From Arthrobacter sp. AFG20 (GTDB lineage: Bacteria; Actinomycetota; Actinomycetes; Actinomycetales; Micrococcaceae), in assembly GCF_002892795.1 (NCBI RefSeq), contig NZ_PJMC01000008.1, positions 124,001-188,000 of the forward strand: a stretch of DNA of 64,000 bases, read 5' to 3'. A program made the translations under genes and the position numbers. The notes beneath the pieces were generated by a model. It had not been told where the DNA came from. It made no database searches and saw nothing but the letters and a program-made list of their open reading frames with translations. Position 1 is the first letter of the stretch. The number at the start of each line of letters is the position of its first letter. This document shows positions 19,464-29,475 of this stretch, one piece after another.

Positions 19464-20003
19464 ATGAACGTGCGCACCCCTGACCCCAACCCCGGCTGGC
19501 TCTCGGACGAAGATCTCTTCGAAGCCCGAGGCAGGCTTCCGATGGTCTACGTGGAGGCGGTGCCGGTCCGGCTGGATCCACTCGGGTTCGTGAATGAGGT
19601 GGGCACGCTCCTGCAGGCGGACGAGGACGGCACCATGGTCCGGTCGTTCGTCTCCGGCCGGGTGCTCTACCGCGAGACCATCCGCGCCGCCCTGCTGCGC
19701 CACATGGAAAAAGACCTCGGCCCGCTGGCATTCCCCCAACTCCCCATCAGCCCGGTGCCTTTCACCGTGGCCGAATACTTTCCCGCACCGTCCCACACCG
19801 GCTTTACCGACGACCGCCAGCACGCCGTGTCACTGGCCTACATCATCCCCGTGACCGGCGAATGCGACCCCCGCCAGGACGCGCTGGAGCTGACCTGGAT
19901 GACACCCCAGGAAGTGCTCAGCGACGGCGTGCAGCTCGAGTTCGCTGGCGGCCGCGGCGCCCTGGCGAAGCAGGCCCTGGCCTACGCCGGAGTCGGCACC
20001 TGA
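19464..20003 (+). CDS. DUF4916 (NUDIX-like) family protein
   Basis: A 179-residue protein that I recognise as an actinobacterial DUF4916/NUDIX-like protein (WLSDEDL, PMVYVEAVPVR, RETIRAALLRHMEKDLG, HAVSLAYIIPVTG). The stretch RETIRAALLRHMEKDLG occupies the NUDIX helix position but lacks the full GX5EX7REUXEEXGU box, so hydrolase activity is doubtful. Cytoplasmic. It stands about 85 bases before the next gene on the same strand. Confidence 0.78.
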   Translation: MNVRTPDPNPGWLSDEDLFEARGRLPMVYVEAVPVRLDPLGFVNEVGTLLQADEDGTMVRSFVSGRVLYRETIRAALLRHMEKDLGPLAFPQLPISPVPFTVAEYFPAPSHTGFTDDRQHAVSLAYIIPVTGECDPRQDALELTWMTPQEVLSDGVQLEFAGGRGALAKQALAYAGVGT

Positions 20004-20088
20004 CGCCCGGGCGCCCGCGCCTCCCGGACTTCGCACCCTCTCCTTTGTAGACTGTTGGGCGGACCGCAAGAGAACTTAAGGACTCCCG

Positions 20089-21207
20089 ATGAACCACCCT
20101 GCAGCTGCCAAGACCTACCGTGAACAGCAGGCGGGCTCTCTGCGGGCGGGCGACCACCTGCTCCTGCCGGACGGCGAGCGGTCCGCGGAAATCCACTCCG
20201 TGGAAGTCGAAACCGATGATTTCGGCAGCCCTGCCATCATCCTTGCGACCCTCACCGGCGGCGGCACGCTGCGCATCGCTGCCGGCTCGTCCGTCCAGAC
20301 CCCGGGACCCGCGGCTGACGACTTCCCCGCCCCCGAAGACGCCGACCATGACGCCGTAAAGACCGCTACCGTCGTCGAAGGTGCTGCCACCGCAGACGGC
20401 GCCGGAACGGCGGGCGGTGAAGCCCCTAGGGCCGACGCCCAGGCGTCCGACGCCGGCACTCCCCTTTCCGTCGTGGGGACCTCCGTAGTGGGGAACGAAG
20501 CAGCCGGGGAGGCTGCGCGAACGGCGCCTGCCGCCGTCGTCGTCCCTCCCCTGCCGTCCACCACCCCGGCGGTGGTCGGCCCCAGCGCTGACGATCTTGC
20601 CCTCATCCCGGAGCCTTCCGGAACGCCGGAATCCGTGGTGGAAGCCGTGGCGGAGGCCCATCCGGACTCCACCGGGGTGCAGCTGCTGGCCGACAAGCTG
20701 GTCAAGGGCATCAACACCAAGTCCGGCAGCTGCCTGAAGGACCTGAGCGACCTCGCGCATGAGCTGTTCATCATGCTCAAGGACGCCGAGGCCGCGCTGG
20801 CAGTGGCTGACCTGCTGAACGTGCTGCCCTTCGACGGCAACCCGGGGCGCTGGGGATCGGTGGAGGCGTCGCTCGCGCTGTCCAGCTACGTGTGCCGCCA
20901 GACAGGGCACAAAGACCGGGCCGCCGTGTACGAGAAGCTGCTCAGGGCTCCGGATAACCAGGAGACGGATCCGTTCAAGGCGCGGATGCAGGCCAGGGTG
21001 CGCCAGCGCTCACTCAACGAGCCGAACCTGTACGACAAAGAGATTTTCCGCTCCATCGACAACTCCAACCATGAGGCCGAGCGCGAGTGGCGGCTGCTGC
21101 GCCTGGAATCGCTGCTGTTCCTTCGCGCCCACGGCGGATCGCAGACCATCAGCGCGTCGGAGCTGGAGCGGCGGATTGCGAACGAACTGGAGTCTGTGCG
21201 GGGCTAG
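20089..21207 (+). CDS. conserved actinobacterial protein, possibly DUF6707
   Basis: A 372-residue protein in two parts. Residues 1-75 look like a small beta domain (GDHLLLPDGERSAEIHSVE). Residues 80-185 are an Ala/Thr/Pro-rich linker, probably disordered. The C-terminal part is helical (LLADKLVKGIN, LAHELFIMLKDAEAALAVADLLNVLPF) and I believe it corresponds to DUF6707; this is from memory. No membrane segment. Function is unknown, and neighbours are unrelated. Confidence 0.7.
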   Translation: MNHPAAAKTYREQQAGSLRAGDHLLLPDGERSAEIHSVEVETDDFGSPAIILATLTGGGTLRIAAGSSVQTPGPAADDFPAPEDADHDAVKTATVVEGAATADGAGTAGGEAPRADAQASDAGTPLSVVGTSVVGNEAAGEAARTAPAAVVVPPLPSTTPAVVGPSADDLALIPEPSGTPESVVEAVAEAHPDSTGVQLLADKLVKGINTKSGSCLKDLSDLAHELFIMLKDAEAALAVADLLNVLPFDGNPGRWGSVEASLALSSYVCRQTGHKDRAAVYEKLLRAPDNQETDPFKARMQARVRQRSLNEPNLYDKEIFRSIDNSNHEAEREWRLLRLESLLFLRAHGGSQTISASELERRIANELESVRG

Positions 21208-21297
21208 GCAGCCCAGGCCCGACCCTGGGACGACGAACCTGTCTTCCACCGGGTATTCCTCTAGCCCGCATTGCACCCCAAGTTGTACATTCAGGCC

Positions 21298-22023
21298 ATG
21301 ACGAACAATCTCAGCGTCGTGATCAATTCGGACGCCCCACAGATTTGGACGATGCTGCGTGAACCCTCGAAAGTCGCGCAATGGCATGGCTGGGAAGCCG
21401 ACGAGCTGGGGGCCGAAATCAATGAGATCTACTTCAGCAAATCCGTGGTTGAAGGACCGGACCACACCACACTGACGGTCAACAACGGCGACATCTTCAC
21501 GCTGAAGCCCGTGCCAACGGGAACTGAGGTCAGCGTCACCCGCGCCGGTGTGGACCACAACTCCGAATGGGCCGCGTGGGACGAGGACGCCACCCAGGGG
21601 TGGCTGATCTTCCTGCAGCAGCTGCGGTTCGCGCTGGAGCGCCATCCCCACGGCAAGCGCCGCACCTGTTACTTCTCCGTCCCCGGCGCGGGCGGCTCCG
21701 CCATCGAGAAACTCGGGCTCAAGGACATCCCCGCCCCCGGCGAAGAGTATTCGCTGACCCTGGGCACCGGCGAGGAGGTCTCGGGCAGGGTATGGCACAA
21801 GACCAACCACCAAGTGGGGCTCACCGTACACAGCTACGCGGAGCACGGAGAGGGCCTGCTGATTGTGGCTGACCAGCCCGTAATCCCCGAGAAAAGGCCC
21901 GACGGCGGCTCGATGGTGATCCTCTCGCTGTACGATCTCGGCGCCCACAGCATGGAGACGATCCGCTCCCTCTGGGACGACTGGCGTGCTGAGAACTACC
22001 CCACATCAGAACCCCTCCAGTAA
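21298..22023 (+). CDS. SRPBCC/START-like domain protein
   Basis: A 241-residue cytoplasmic protein. The first 130 residues have the AHSA1/START-like layout (SVVINSDAPQIWTMLREPSKVAQW, later GWLIFLQQLRFALE), suggesting a hydrophobic-ligand-binding cavity or a stress-associated role. The second half (about 130-241) is a repeat-like domain without a motif I can name. The start is ATG at 21298; an in-frame TTG at 21271 would add nine residues. It ends 33 bases before tgt. Confidence 0.72.
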   Translation: MTNNLSVVINSDAPQIWTMLREPSKVAQWHGWEADELGAEINEIYFSKSVVEGPDHTTLTVNNGDIFTLKPVPTGTEVSVTRAGVDHNSEWAAWDEDATQGWLIFLQQLRFALERHPHGKRRTCYFSVPGAGGSAIEKLGLKDIPAPGEEYSLTLGTGEEVSGRVWHKTNHQVGLTVHSYAEHGEGLLIVADQPVIPEKRPDGGSMVILSLYDLGAHSMETIRSLWDDWRAENYPTSEPLQ

Positions 22024-22053
22024 GGGTCCGCGGCTGTTAGCTGGCACACTTGA

Positions 22054-23379
<1,326 letters not shown>

Positions 23380-23411
23380 GCCCGGATCCGCGCCGCCGTC
23401 GCGCCGCCGTG

Positions 23412-23479
23412 CCGTTTCGACGGTTCCCTGCCAGCTAGACGTCCCGGAACGTCGAACGGGCACCGGACCGTCGAAACGG
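23412..23479. repeat. 68-bp palindrome, copy A (flanks the AbiEi-like gene)
   Basis: Outer arms CCGTTTCGACGGT and ACCGTCGAAACGG pair; a second inner palindrome is GACGTCCCGGAACGTC. It lies 33 bases after the tgt stop. A 68-bp copy in the same orientation, differing at only a few positions, lies at 24476-24543. Confidence 0.9.
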
Positions 23480-23542
23480 GCTGTTTCCACATAGCGAAGA
23501 GACCCACTGGGCCTCCCTTTCCGGAGAGGCAATGGTGGCATT

Positions 23543-24502
23543 ATGAGCCGACCGTTCCCCGTATTGCCCGTCACCGAGGACCTCTGGCGTACCGACCAGC
23601 TCCTGCAGTACGGGCTGAACTCGCGGGCAATCGCGCAGCTGGTTCGGGACGGAACGCTGATCCGGGTGCGCCGTGGCTGCTATGCACGCTGCGAATGGTG
23701 GACACGCCTGAGTTCTTCGGCCCGCCGTCGGCAGCTGGTCTTTGCTCATGCCCATGGCACACGCACGACGTCGGCTGGAGGCTTCGTCTACAGCCACACT
23801 TCCGGTGCCAGCCTGCACTGCCTCCATCTGTGGGGCGTCGACGAGACGGTCCATCTGACCCAGGCGGGCTGCCCGTCCGCAGTCTCCCATGGGCGGGGCG
23901 TGGTGGCTCACACACGGCGCTTGGACAGCCGGGAAGTGACGTTCGTGGATGATGTGCCCTGCACCTCGTTGGAGCGGACTGTAGTGGACTGCTGCCTGAT
24001 GTTCAACGTTCGCCAGTCCGTTATCCTGGTGGACCACGCGGCCCGTCTTGGTGCCGATCTGCCGCTGCTCCGGGACTACTGCACCGCGCTGGCGGGCCGC
24101 AACGGGGTCGTGGCACTGCGCCGGGCACTGGAGTTTGTGGACGCCCGCTCCGAATCTGCCGGTGAGAGCCTGACCCGGGAGCTCATTCACAGACTTAGGA
24201 TCCCCGCGCCGGAGCTCCAATACGTGGTGCGGACACCCTTGGGCGAACACCGGCTGGACTTTGCATGGCCCGCACAAAGAGTGGCATTGGAATTCGACGG
24301 CAAGACAAAGTACTTCGATTACCGGCCCACAAGCGAGGTGGTGTTTCAGGAGCGTCGACGGGAAAAGGCGCTCATGGAGCAGGGGTGGGTTTTCGTCCGG
24401 GTCGAATGGAAGGACCTGTTCCGGGAGCAGGAGTTCAAATACCGGCTGCTGCGGGCGCTGGACCAAGGATCGGGGCCGTTTCGACGGTTCCCTGCCGGCT
24501 AG
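23543..24502 (+). CDS. AbiEi-type winged-helix protein with DUF559/Vsr-like C-terminal domain
   Basis: A 319-residue protein. Residues 1-110 resemble the AbiEi antitoxin-type N-terminal winged helix (LLQYGLNSRAIAQLVRDGTLIRVRRGCYA). The C-terminal 100 residues resemble a DUF559/Vsr-like nuclease fold: HRLDFAWPAQRVALEFDGKTKY with an acidic pair, then WVFVRVEW. Such proteins are common near defence genes, but no toxin partner is adjacent. The gene lies between two near-identical 68-bp palindromes, and its last nine codons and TAG lie inside the second one. Nuclease activity is inferred, not shown. Confidence 0.75.
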   Translation: MSRPFPVLPVTEDLWRTDQLLQYGLNSRAIAQLVRDGTLIRVRRGCYARCEWWTRLSSSARRRQLVFAHAHGTRTTSAGGFVYSHTSGASLHCLHLWGVDETVHLTQAGCPSAVSHGRGVVAHTRRLDSREVTFVDDVPCTSLERTVVDCCLMFNVRQSVILVDHAARLGADLPLLRDYCTALAGRNGVVALRRALEFVDARSESAGESLTRELIHRLRIPAPELQYVVRTPLGEHRLDFAWPAQRVALEFDGKTKYFDYRPTSEVVFQERRREKALMEQGWVFVRVEWKDLFREQEFKYRLLRALDQGSGPFRRFPAG

Positions 24503-24543
24503 ACGTTGCGGAACGTCGAACGGGCACGGAACCGTCGAAACGG
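24476..24543. repeat. 68-bp palindrome, copy B (contains a stop codon)
   Basis: Same 68-bp palindrome as at 23412-23479 with a few differences (GCCGGCTAGACGTTGCGG against GCCAGCTAGACGTCCCGG). The TAG within it is the stop codon of the AbiEi-like gene. It lies 14 bases from the end of the convergent transporter gene and could terminate both transcripts. Confidence 0.9.
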
Positions 24544-24557
24544 CGAGTTCGGCGGGA

Positions 24558-25250
24558 CTAGGCGTAGCTCGGTTCGCGCTTCTTGACCCAGCCGATGGCC
24601 AGGGTCGTCACGGGAACGAAGAGGAACTCCACGAGGGTCTTGTAGAGGAAGCCCACCAGCACGTAATTCAAAAACATGCCGAAGTCACTGATGCCGATCA
24701 CCGAGGCCGCGATGCTGCAGAAGATCAGCGTGTCCACGAATTCCCCGGCCACGGACGAGCTCATGATGCGGGCCCACAGCGACTTCTCCCCGGTCCGCGC
24801 CTTCATCCGGACCAGGATCCAGGAGTTGATAGTCTGTCCGGCGAAGAACGCGAGGAGCGAGGCCAGCACAATCTGCGGCACCGGACCGATGGCGCCTTCG
24901 AGGGCGGCCTGCTTGGCGGTGCCGAAATCGTCGTCGAAGCCGGGCAGCGCAATGATCACCCAGTAGCAAAGCGAGGCAAAGACGGACAGGGCAAACGTGG
25001 TGACTATGGCTTTCCGGGCCACCTTGAAGCCGTAGACCTCACTGATCACGTCGCCCAGGATGTACGCCAGCGGGAACAGGAAAAAGCCACCGTCCGTGAC
25101 GATTGGGCCGAATGCCACGCCCTTTGAGGCACCGATGTTGGACAGGATCAGCACCACGGCCATGACGGCAAGCATGATCCCGAAGTAGGGGGAGCCGACC
25201 GAGGCGAATTTCGGCGCTGCTTTCGGCACGGAGGACTGGGCGGTGGTCAT
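24558..25250 (-). CDS. queuosine precursor transporter (VUT/YhhQ family)
   Basis: A 230-residue inner-membrane protein with six or seven hydrophobic segments. The motifs ILGDVISEVYGFKVARK and FAGQTINSWILVRMK, with VAGEFVDTLIF, are typical of the VUT (YhhQ) family, which imports preQ0/preQ1 or queuine. Together with tgt, convergent about 1.2 kb away, this fits queuosine salvage. ATG start; the gene behind it on this strand is the MFS permease, separated by a long hairpin, so it is likely a separate unit. Confidence 0.9.
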   Translation of the reverse strand: MTTAQSSVPKAAPKFASVGSPYFGIMLAVMAVVLILSNIGASKGVAFGPIVTDGGFFLFPLAYILGDVISEVYGFKVARKAIVTTFALSVFASLCYWVIIALPGFDDDFGTAKQAALEGAIGPVPQIVLASLLAFFAGQTINSWILVRMKARTGEKSLWARIMSSSVAGEFVDTLIFCSIAASVIGISDFGMFLNYVLVGFLYKTLVEFLFVPVTTLAIGWVKKREPSYA

Positions 25251-25411
25251 GGGAGTTCCATTCGTAGTGGTTCGCTCGGCTGCGTGCGCCTCGAGGAAGG
25301 GGTTTGGCAGCCGGCTGTATTAGCACTGGAAACCCGGGCATCAGCGCCGGGCCGCCTCCAATTGTCGCACCCGGTTACCGGGCAAGGCCCGTTCGCGGCG
25401 CAGGGGTTACG

Positions 25412-25469
25412 ACGACGGCGGGCGGCCGGCTTCCGGAACCGAAGTCCACAGCCGGCCACCCGCCGTCGT
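25412..25469 (-). terminator. strong GC hairpin downstream of the MFS gene
   Basis: Arms ACGACGGCGGGCGGCCGGC (25412-25430) and GCCGGCCACCCGCCGTCGT (25451-25469) pair with one mismatch around a 20-base loop. It lies about 30 bases beyond the MFS permease stop. No U-tract follows, so it would be a U-less terminator. Confidence 0.6.
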
Positions 25470-25497
25470 GCGTTGTCGTGTTGACCGCTCGCTGAGG

Positions 25498-26913
25498 TCA
25501 GGCGTTGACGAAGTCCTCGTCGTCATCCTTGCGCACCGCGCCCGCAGCCGTACCGGACCAGGCGTGGCCCTGTTCGCGGTCCAGGTGCGTGGTCTTCTTG
25601 TTCTTCAGCGCGAAGATGTAGACCAGCAGGGACACACCGATCGCGACGCTGACGTAGGTGAAGAAGATGTCCACCTGGTCCGACTTCTGCAGCGCGGCGC
25701 CGATCAGCGGAACCGTGCCGCCGAAGAGCGAGTTGGCGATGGCGTAGCCCAGGCCCACACCGAGCGCGCGGATGGACGCCGGGAAGAGCTCGGCCTTCAC
25801 AAGGGCGTTGATGGACGTGTAGCCGCCCACGATCAGCAGGCCGCCCATCATCAGCAGGAACGCCGTGAAGGGGTCTTTGGTGCCGGCCAGGGTGGATAGC
25901 AGCGGCCAGGTGAAGAGCACGCCGGTGATGCCGAACCACAGGAGCAGCGGCTTGCGGCCCACCTTGTCGGAAATGATGCCGTAGACGGGCTGGAGCAGCA
26001 TGAAGATGAACAGCGCCCAGAAGTTGATCACGGACGTGTCGGTCTTGGCGATGCCGGACGTATCATTCATGAACTTCAGGATGAAGTTGGTGTAGGTGTA
26101 GAAGGCAACCGTGCCGCCCAGCGTCACGCCGATGCAGATCAGCAGCGGCTTCCAGTGCTCGGTGAACAGGAGCCTCAGGGTACCGGGCTGGGCCTGTCCG
26201 GCTGTGGCAGGGGCCTTGGCCGCCTGGACCTGCTCCGCCGAAACCGTCTCCTCCATGGAGCGCCGCAGCCACAGGACCACCAGCGCGGCCACACCGCCGA
26301 TGGCGAACGGGATGCGCCAGCCCCATTCCTTCAGCAGGCCGTCACCCAGGTAGTTCTGCAGGATTACCAGAACCAGCAGGGCCAGCATCTGGCCGCCGAC
26401 CAGGGTCACGTACTGGAAGCTGGAGAAGAAGCCGCGGCGCTTGGACGTGGCGGCCTCGGACATGTACGTGGCGCTGGTGCCGTATTCGCCGCCCACGGAG
26501 AAGCCCTGCAGCACACGGATGAGGATCAGCAGGACCAGGGCCCAGATCCCGATCACGTCCTTCGTCGGGAGGATCGCGATCGCGAAGGACCCCGCGGACA
26601 TGAGGGTCACGCTGAGCGTCAGGGCCGCCTTGCGCCCGTTGCGGTCGGCGTAGCGTCCGAAGAACCAGCTGCCGATGGGGCGCATGAGGAACGACGTCGA
26701 AAAAACGGCCATCGCTTCGAGGCCGGCCTGGAGTTCGTCCTTGGAATTGAAGAAGTGTGCCTGGAAGTACGCCGCGAAGACTGTGTAGACGTAGAGGTCG
26801 TACCACTCCACGAGGTTGCCGGCGGAGCCCTTGAGGATGTTGCTTACGGCCCTGCGTGTCTGTGCGGCCTCGCTGGGTGCCGCGCTGTGGGGCGCGGCGT
26901 GCTGGGTGCTCAT
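25498..26913 (-). CDS. MFS metabolite:H+ symporter (alpha-ketoglutarate/KgtP-like)
   Basis: A 471-residue permease with 12 predicted hydrophobic segments. The MHS-subfamily signatures are clear: GNLVEWYDLYVYTVFAAYF at the N-terminus, GRYADRNGRK in the 2-3 loop and RVLQGFSVGGEYGTSATYMSE. The family imports dicarboxylates and related acids, such as 2-oxoglutarate, with protons. The ATG at 26913 has AGGAAGG upstream. It is divergent from the response regulator-kinase-TAXI operon, so that system may control it. Confidence 0.88.
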   Translation of the reverse strand: MSTQHAAPHSAAPSEAAQTRRAVSNILKGSAGNLVEWYDLYVYTVFAAYFQAHFFNSKDELQAGLEAMAVFSTSFLMRPIGSWFFGRYADRNGRKAALTLSVTLMSAGSFAIAILPTKDVIGIWALVLLILIRVLQGFSVGGEYGTSATYMSEAATSKRRGFFSSFQYVTLVGGQMLALLVLVILQNYLGDGLLKEWGWRIPFAIGGVAALVVLWLRRSMEETVSAEQVQAAKAPATAGQAQPGTLRLLFTEHWKPLLICIGVTLGGTVAFYTYTNFILKFMNDTSGIAKTDTSVINFWALFIFMLLQPVYGIISDKVGRKPLLLWFGITGVLFTWPLLSTLAGTKDPFTAFLLMMGGLLIVGGYTSINALVKAELFPASIRALGVGLGYAIANSLFGGTVPLIGAALQKSDQVDIFFTYVSVAIGVSLLVYIFALKNKKTTHLDREQGHAWSGTAAGAVRKDDDEDFVNA

Positions 26914-27310
26914 CAATGAACCTTCCTGGTCGGTGCCACCGTCGGCGTCCGAGGTGCGAAATGGGTGTCCTGCCGGAATCCTGCTCCGGGCTTCCCTGCG
27001 TCTGTGCGGCGTTGGGGGTTCTCAGCCGGCTACCCCGAACCGGTCGCCTTGCCGGCAGATAGTGCAAGAGGACACCTGCCAACTTATGCGTGATCCTTGG
27101 CACATCCAACGTGGAGAGGCATTTCCTAACACTTCCTTAGGAATTGGAAACTGCCGACGGCGGCGGGTCGTCTTTGCACTTCACCCAACGGCATCGAAGG
27201 CACTCCGTCATCCTGCCACGACGGCAACAAGGCGAAATCCGCGGACAAGGAGTAATGTCCAAACGGACTCCGATGTCCGCCAACAGCAACGAAGGCAGAG
27301 GAAACAGGCA
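26914..27310. promoter_or_regulatory. divergent control region between MFS gene and two-component operon
   Basis: This 397-base gap holds no convincing gene. It contains TTCCTAA-N3-TTCCTTA (27123-27139), a 10-base-period direct repeat of the type bound by OmpR-family regulators, and the overlapping inverted pair TTCCTAA (27123-27129) and TTAGGAA (27137-27143). Both divergent transcripts could be controlled from here. Confidence 0.45.
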
Positions 27311-27979
27311 ATGCGCGTGCTCATCGTCGAGGACGACGACGCGATGGCGTCGGCCCTCGAGGCGGCCGTCGTATCCGCAGGCCACAAACCACATCGTGTG
27401 TCCCGGGGTGCGGACGCATTGCTGGTCCACCGCGAACACGAAGTCATCCTTCTGGACCTCGGGCTTCCGGACATGGACGGCCTCGAGCTCCTGCGGAAGC
27501 TTCGCCAGGTTACGGGCTGCCCCATCCTCATCCTCACTGCACGCGACGACGAACGAAGCGTGGTCCTGGGCCTCCGCTCCGGCGCTGACGACTACTTGGT
27601 CAAGCCGGTAAAGCTGGTGGAGCTCCTCGCCCGGATTGAAGCGGTGACACGGCGGGCGGGCCGCGGTGGCCCGGAGAGGTCCCACAGCATCGTCCTGGGG
27701 GAACTCGACGTCGACCTCGACCGGCGGGTGGCGGCCATCGGATCCCGGGTCCTCTCACTGACGGCAACGGAATTCGATCTCCTTGCCCTGCTGGCCCGGA
27801 ACGCCGGCTCCGTGGTGACCCGCGAACAGATCCTCGATGCCCTATGGGGTGATGCTTTCCTGGCCTCGTCCCGGGCCCTGGATGTGCACCTCACCGGACT
27901 GAGGTCCAAGCTGCAGCTGCCCGGCTTCATCATCAACGTCCGGGGCGTGGGATACCGGGTCGAAGCGGATCAAACGTGA
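27311..27979 (+). CDS. OmpR-family response regulator
   Basis: A 222-residue two-domain regulator. The receiver domain has the acidic pair EDDD near residues 7-10, the phosphorylatable Asp in ILLDLGLPDMDG (about 51) and the switch Lys in YLVKPV. The C-terminal winged helix ends with the usual RGVGYRVEA. The ATG at 27311 begins MRVLIVEDD; the open frame extends further upstream without support. Its stop overlaps the kinase GTG by 4 bases. The resemblance to TctD-type regulators fits a carboxylate-sensing role but is inferred. Confidence 0.92.
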   Translation: MRVLIVEDDDAMASALEAAVVSAGHKPHRVSRGADALLVHREHEVILLDLGLPDMDGLELLRKLRQVTGCPILILTARDDERSVVLGLRSGADDYLVKPVKLVELLARIEAVTRRAGRGGPERSHSIVLGELDVDLDRRVAAIGSRVLSLTATEFDLLALLARNAGSVVTREQILDALWGDAFLASSRALDVHLTGLRSKLQLPGFIINVRGVGYRVEADQT

Positions 27980-29475
27980 AGCGCCGGGTCCTGGGCATCC
28001 TGAGCCTGTTCGCCCTGGTGATGGTGCTGGCGGTCTCCACCGCCATCCTCACCTCGGCTGGCCGGGAGCTGACCCAGGAAGTCCAGATCAATCGCGTCTC
28101 GGGACTCAACCGATTTGCCCAGGTTGCGTACGACGCCTCGCAAAGCGGCGACACGACGCAGCTCCGGCGCGAGATGGATCGTTACTCCAGCCTTTACGGC
28201 GAGGGCGTCATCGTTCGACTGCAGGAGGCCGCCACGGTGCAGTCCGGCGGGCTTACCCCGGACCGCCCCGACGTGCGGGATGCGATCTCCCGGGCCAGCT
28301 TGAACCTCAATGACACAACGCTTGAGCCGTTGCAACCGTTTGGCTCGGGCAGAGCACTTATTTCGCGCTCGTTCGGCAGCGCCAGCCAGGTGCTGGGTGA
28401 AGCCGTCCTGGAAGTGGACCTCGGGCCGGCACGGCAGAAGCTTCGCGAACGCTGGCTGCTGGTGGGCCTGGGCGCGGCGGGGCTTTCGGCGGTCCTGCTC
28501 CTGGGGGCGCTCCGTGCCACAGGATGGGTGATCCGGCCGGTGCTGCGGTTGAACTCCGCGGTAGCGGAACTGGAGGCCACCGGCAGGGCCGCGCGGCTTC
28601 CTGAAGCCGGGCCACCCGAACTCAAGGAACTGAGCCGCTCCTTCACCAAAATGGCCGAGACACTGAGCAGCAGCACCGAGTCCCAGCGTCGGCTCATCGC
28701 CGACACCTCCCACCAGCTCCGCAACCCCATCGGCGCGCTGCGGCTGCGGATCGACCTGCTGCAGCTGGAACTCCGGACCGACGCTGAACGGGCCAAAGCT
28801 GCGGGGGTCGTGAAGGAACTCGAGCGCGTGGAGGAGATCCTGGACGACGTCCTGAAGTTGGCCACCGCCGAGCACCGGGCTTCCGAGGGCGCGGCCAACG
28901 AAACTTTGAGACCGGGCGCGGGCGGCACCGTGCAGCCCATCGATCCGTACCCCGTGCTGCAGGAGGAAGTGGACCGGGCACGCCCCGCCGCCAAATCCGT
29001 CGGCTCCAGCCTCGTTTTGGCTGCTCCTCCGGAACCGCCACTGGAGCTTCGCTGCAGCGCCGCCGAGCTCGCCCAGATGATGGGTGAACTGATCACCAAC
29101 GCCATCAAGTACGCCCCCGGGGCCACCATTACGGTGAAGGCCCGCCCGCTGGGCGCCTCAGTGGTGGTAGAAGTGTCCGACGACGGCCCTGGGCTGCCGC
29201 CCGAAGAGCTCGGCGCTGCAGCCACGCGGTTTTGGCGCTCCCCGAGCCATGGCAACATTCGAGGCACGGGACTGGGAATGACCATTGTGGACCGGCTGGC
29301 AGGTGCGAACGGGGGACGCCTGACGCTTCGGGGACGCGATCCGCACGGTCTCCTTGCAATCCTGGAATTTCCCGCCGCCCGGGCATCAACTACCGCTCGG
29401 GCACCAGAAAGGGACGGCGGCGCCGGAGCGACTCCTGGGGCGGGCGCTGCTGTCCAGGACCGACGGCGACCATGA
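27976..29475 (+). CDS. sensor histidine kinase
   Basis: A 499-residue kinase. A first membrane segment (about 8-28) and a second (about 160-180) frame an extracytoplasmic domain of about 130 residues. A HAMP-like linker follows, then the H-box DTSHQLRNP (about 240), and an ATPase domain with N-box ELITNAIKYAP, DDGPGLPPEE and GTGLGMTIVDRL. It partners with the preceding regulator (4-base overlap) and shares 4 bases with the following TAXI receptor gene, so the three should be translated together. Confidence 0.9.
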   Translation: MKRRVLGILSLFALVMVLAVSTAILTSAGRELTQEVQINRVSGLNRFAQVAYDASQSGDTTQLRREMDRYSSLYGEGVIVRLQEAATVQSGGLTPDRPDVRDAISRASLNLNDTTLEPLQPFGSGRALISRSFGSASQVLGEAVLEVDLGPARQKLRERWLLVGLGAAGLSAVLLLGALRATGWVIRPVLRLNSAVAELEATGRAARLPEAGPPELKELSRSFTKMAETLSSSTESQRRLIADTSHQLRNPIGALRLRIDLLQLELRTDAERAKAAGVVKELERVEEILDDVLKLATAEHRASEGAANETLRPGAGGTVQPIDPYPVLQEEVDRARPAAKSVGSSLVLAAPPEPPLELRCSAAELAQMMGELITNAIKYAPGATITVKARPLGASVVVEVSDDGPGLPPEELGAAATRFWRSPSHGNIRGTGLGMTIVDRLAGANGGRLTLRGRDPHGLLAILEFPAARASTTARAPERDGGAGATPGAGAAVQDRRRP

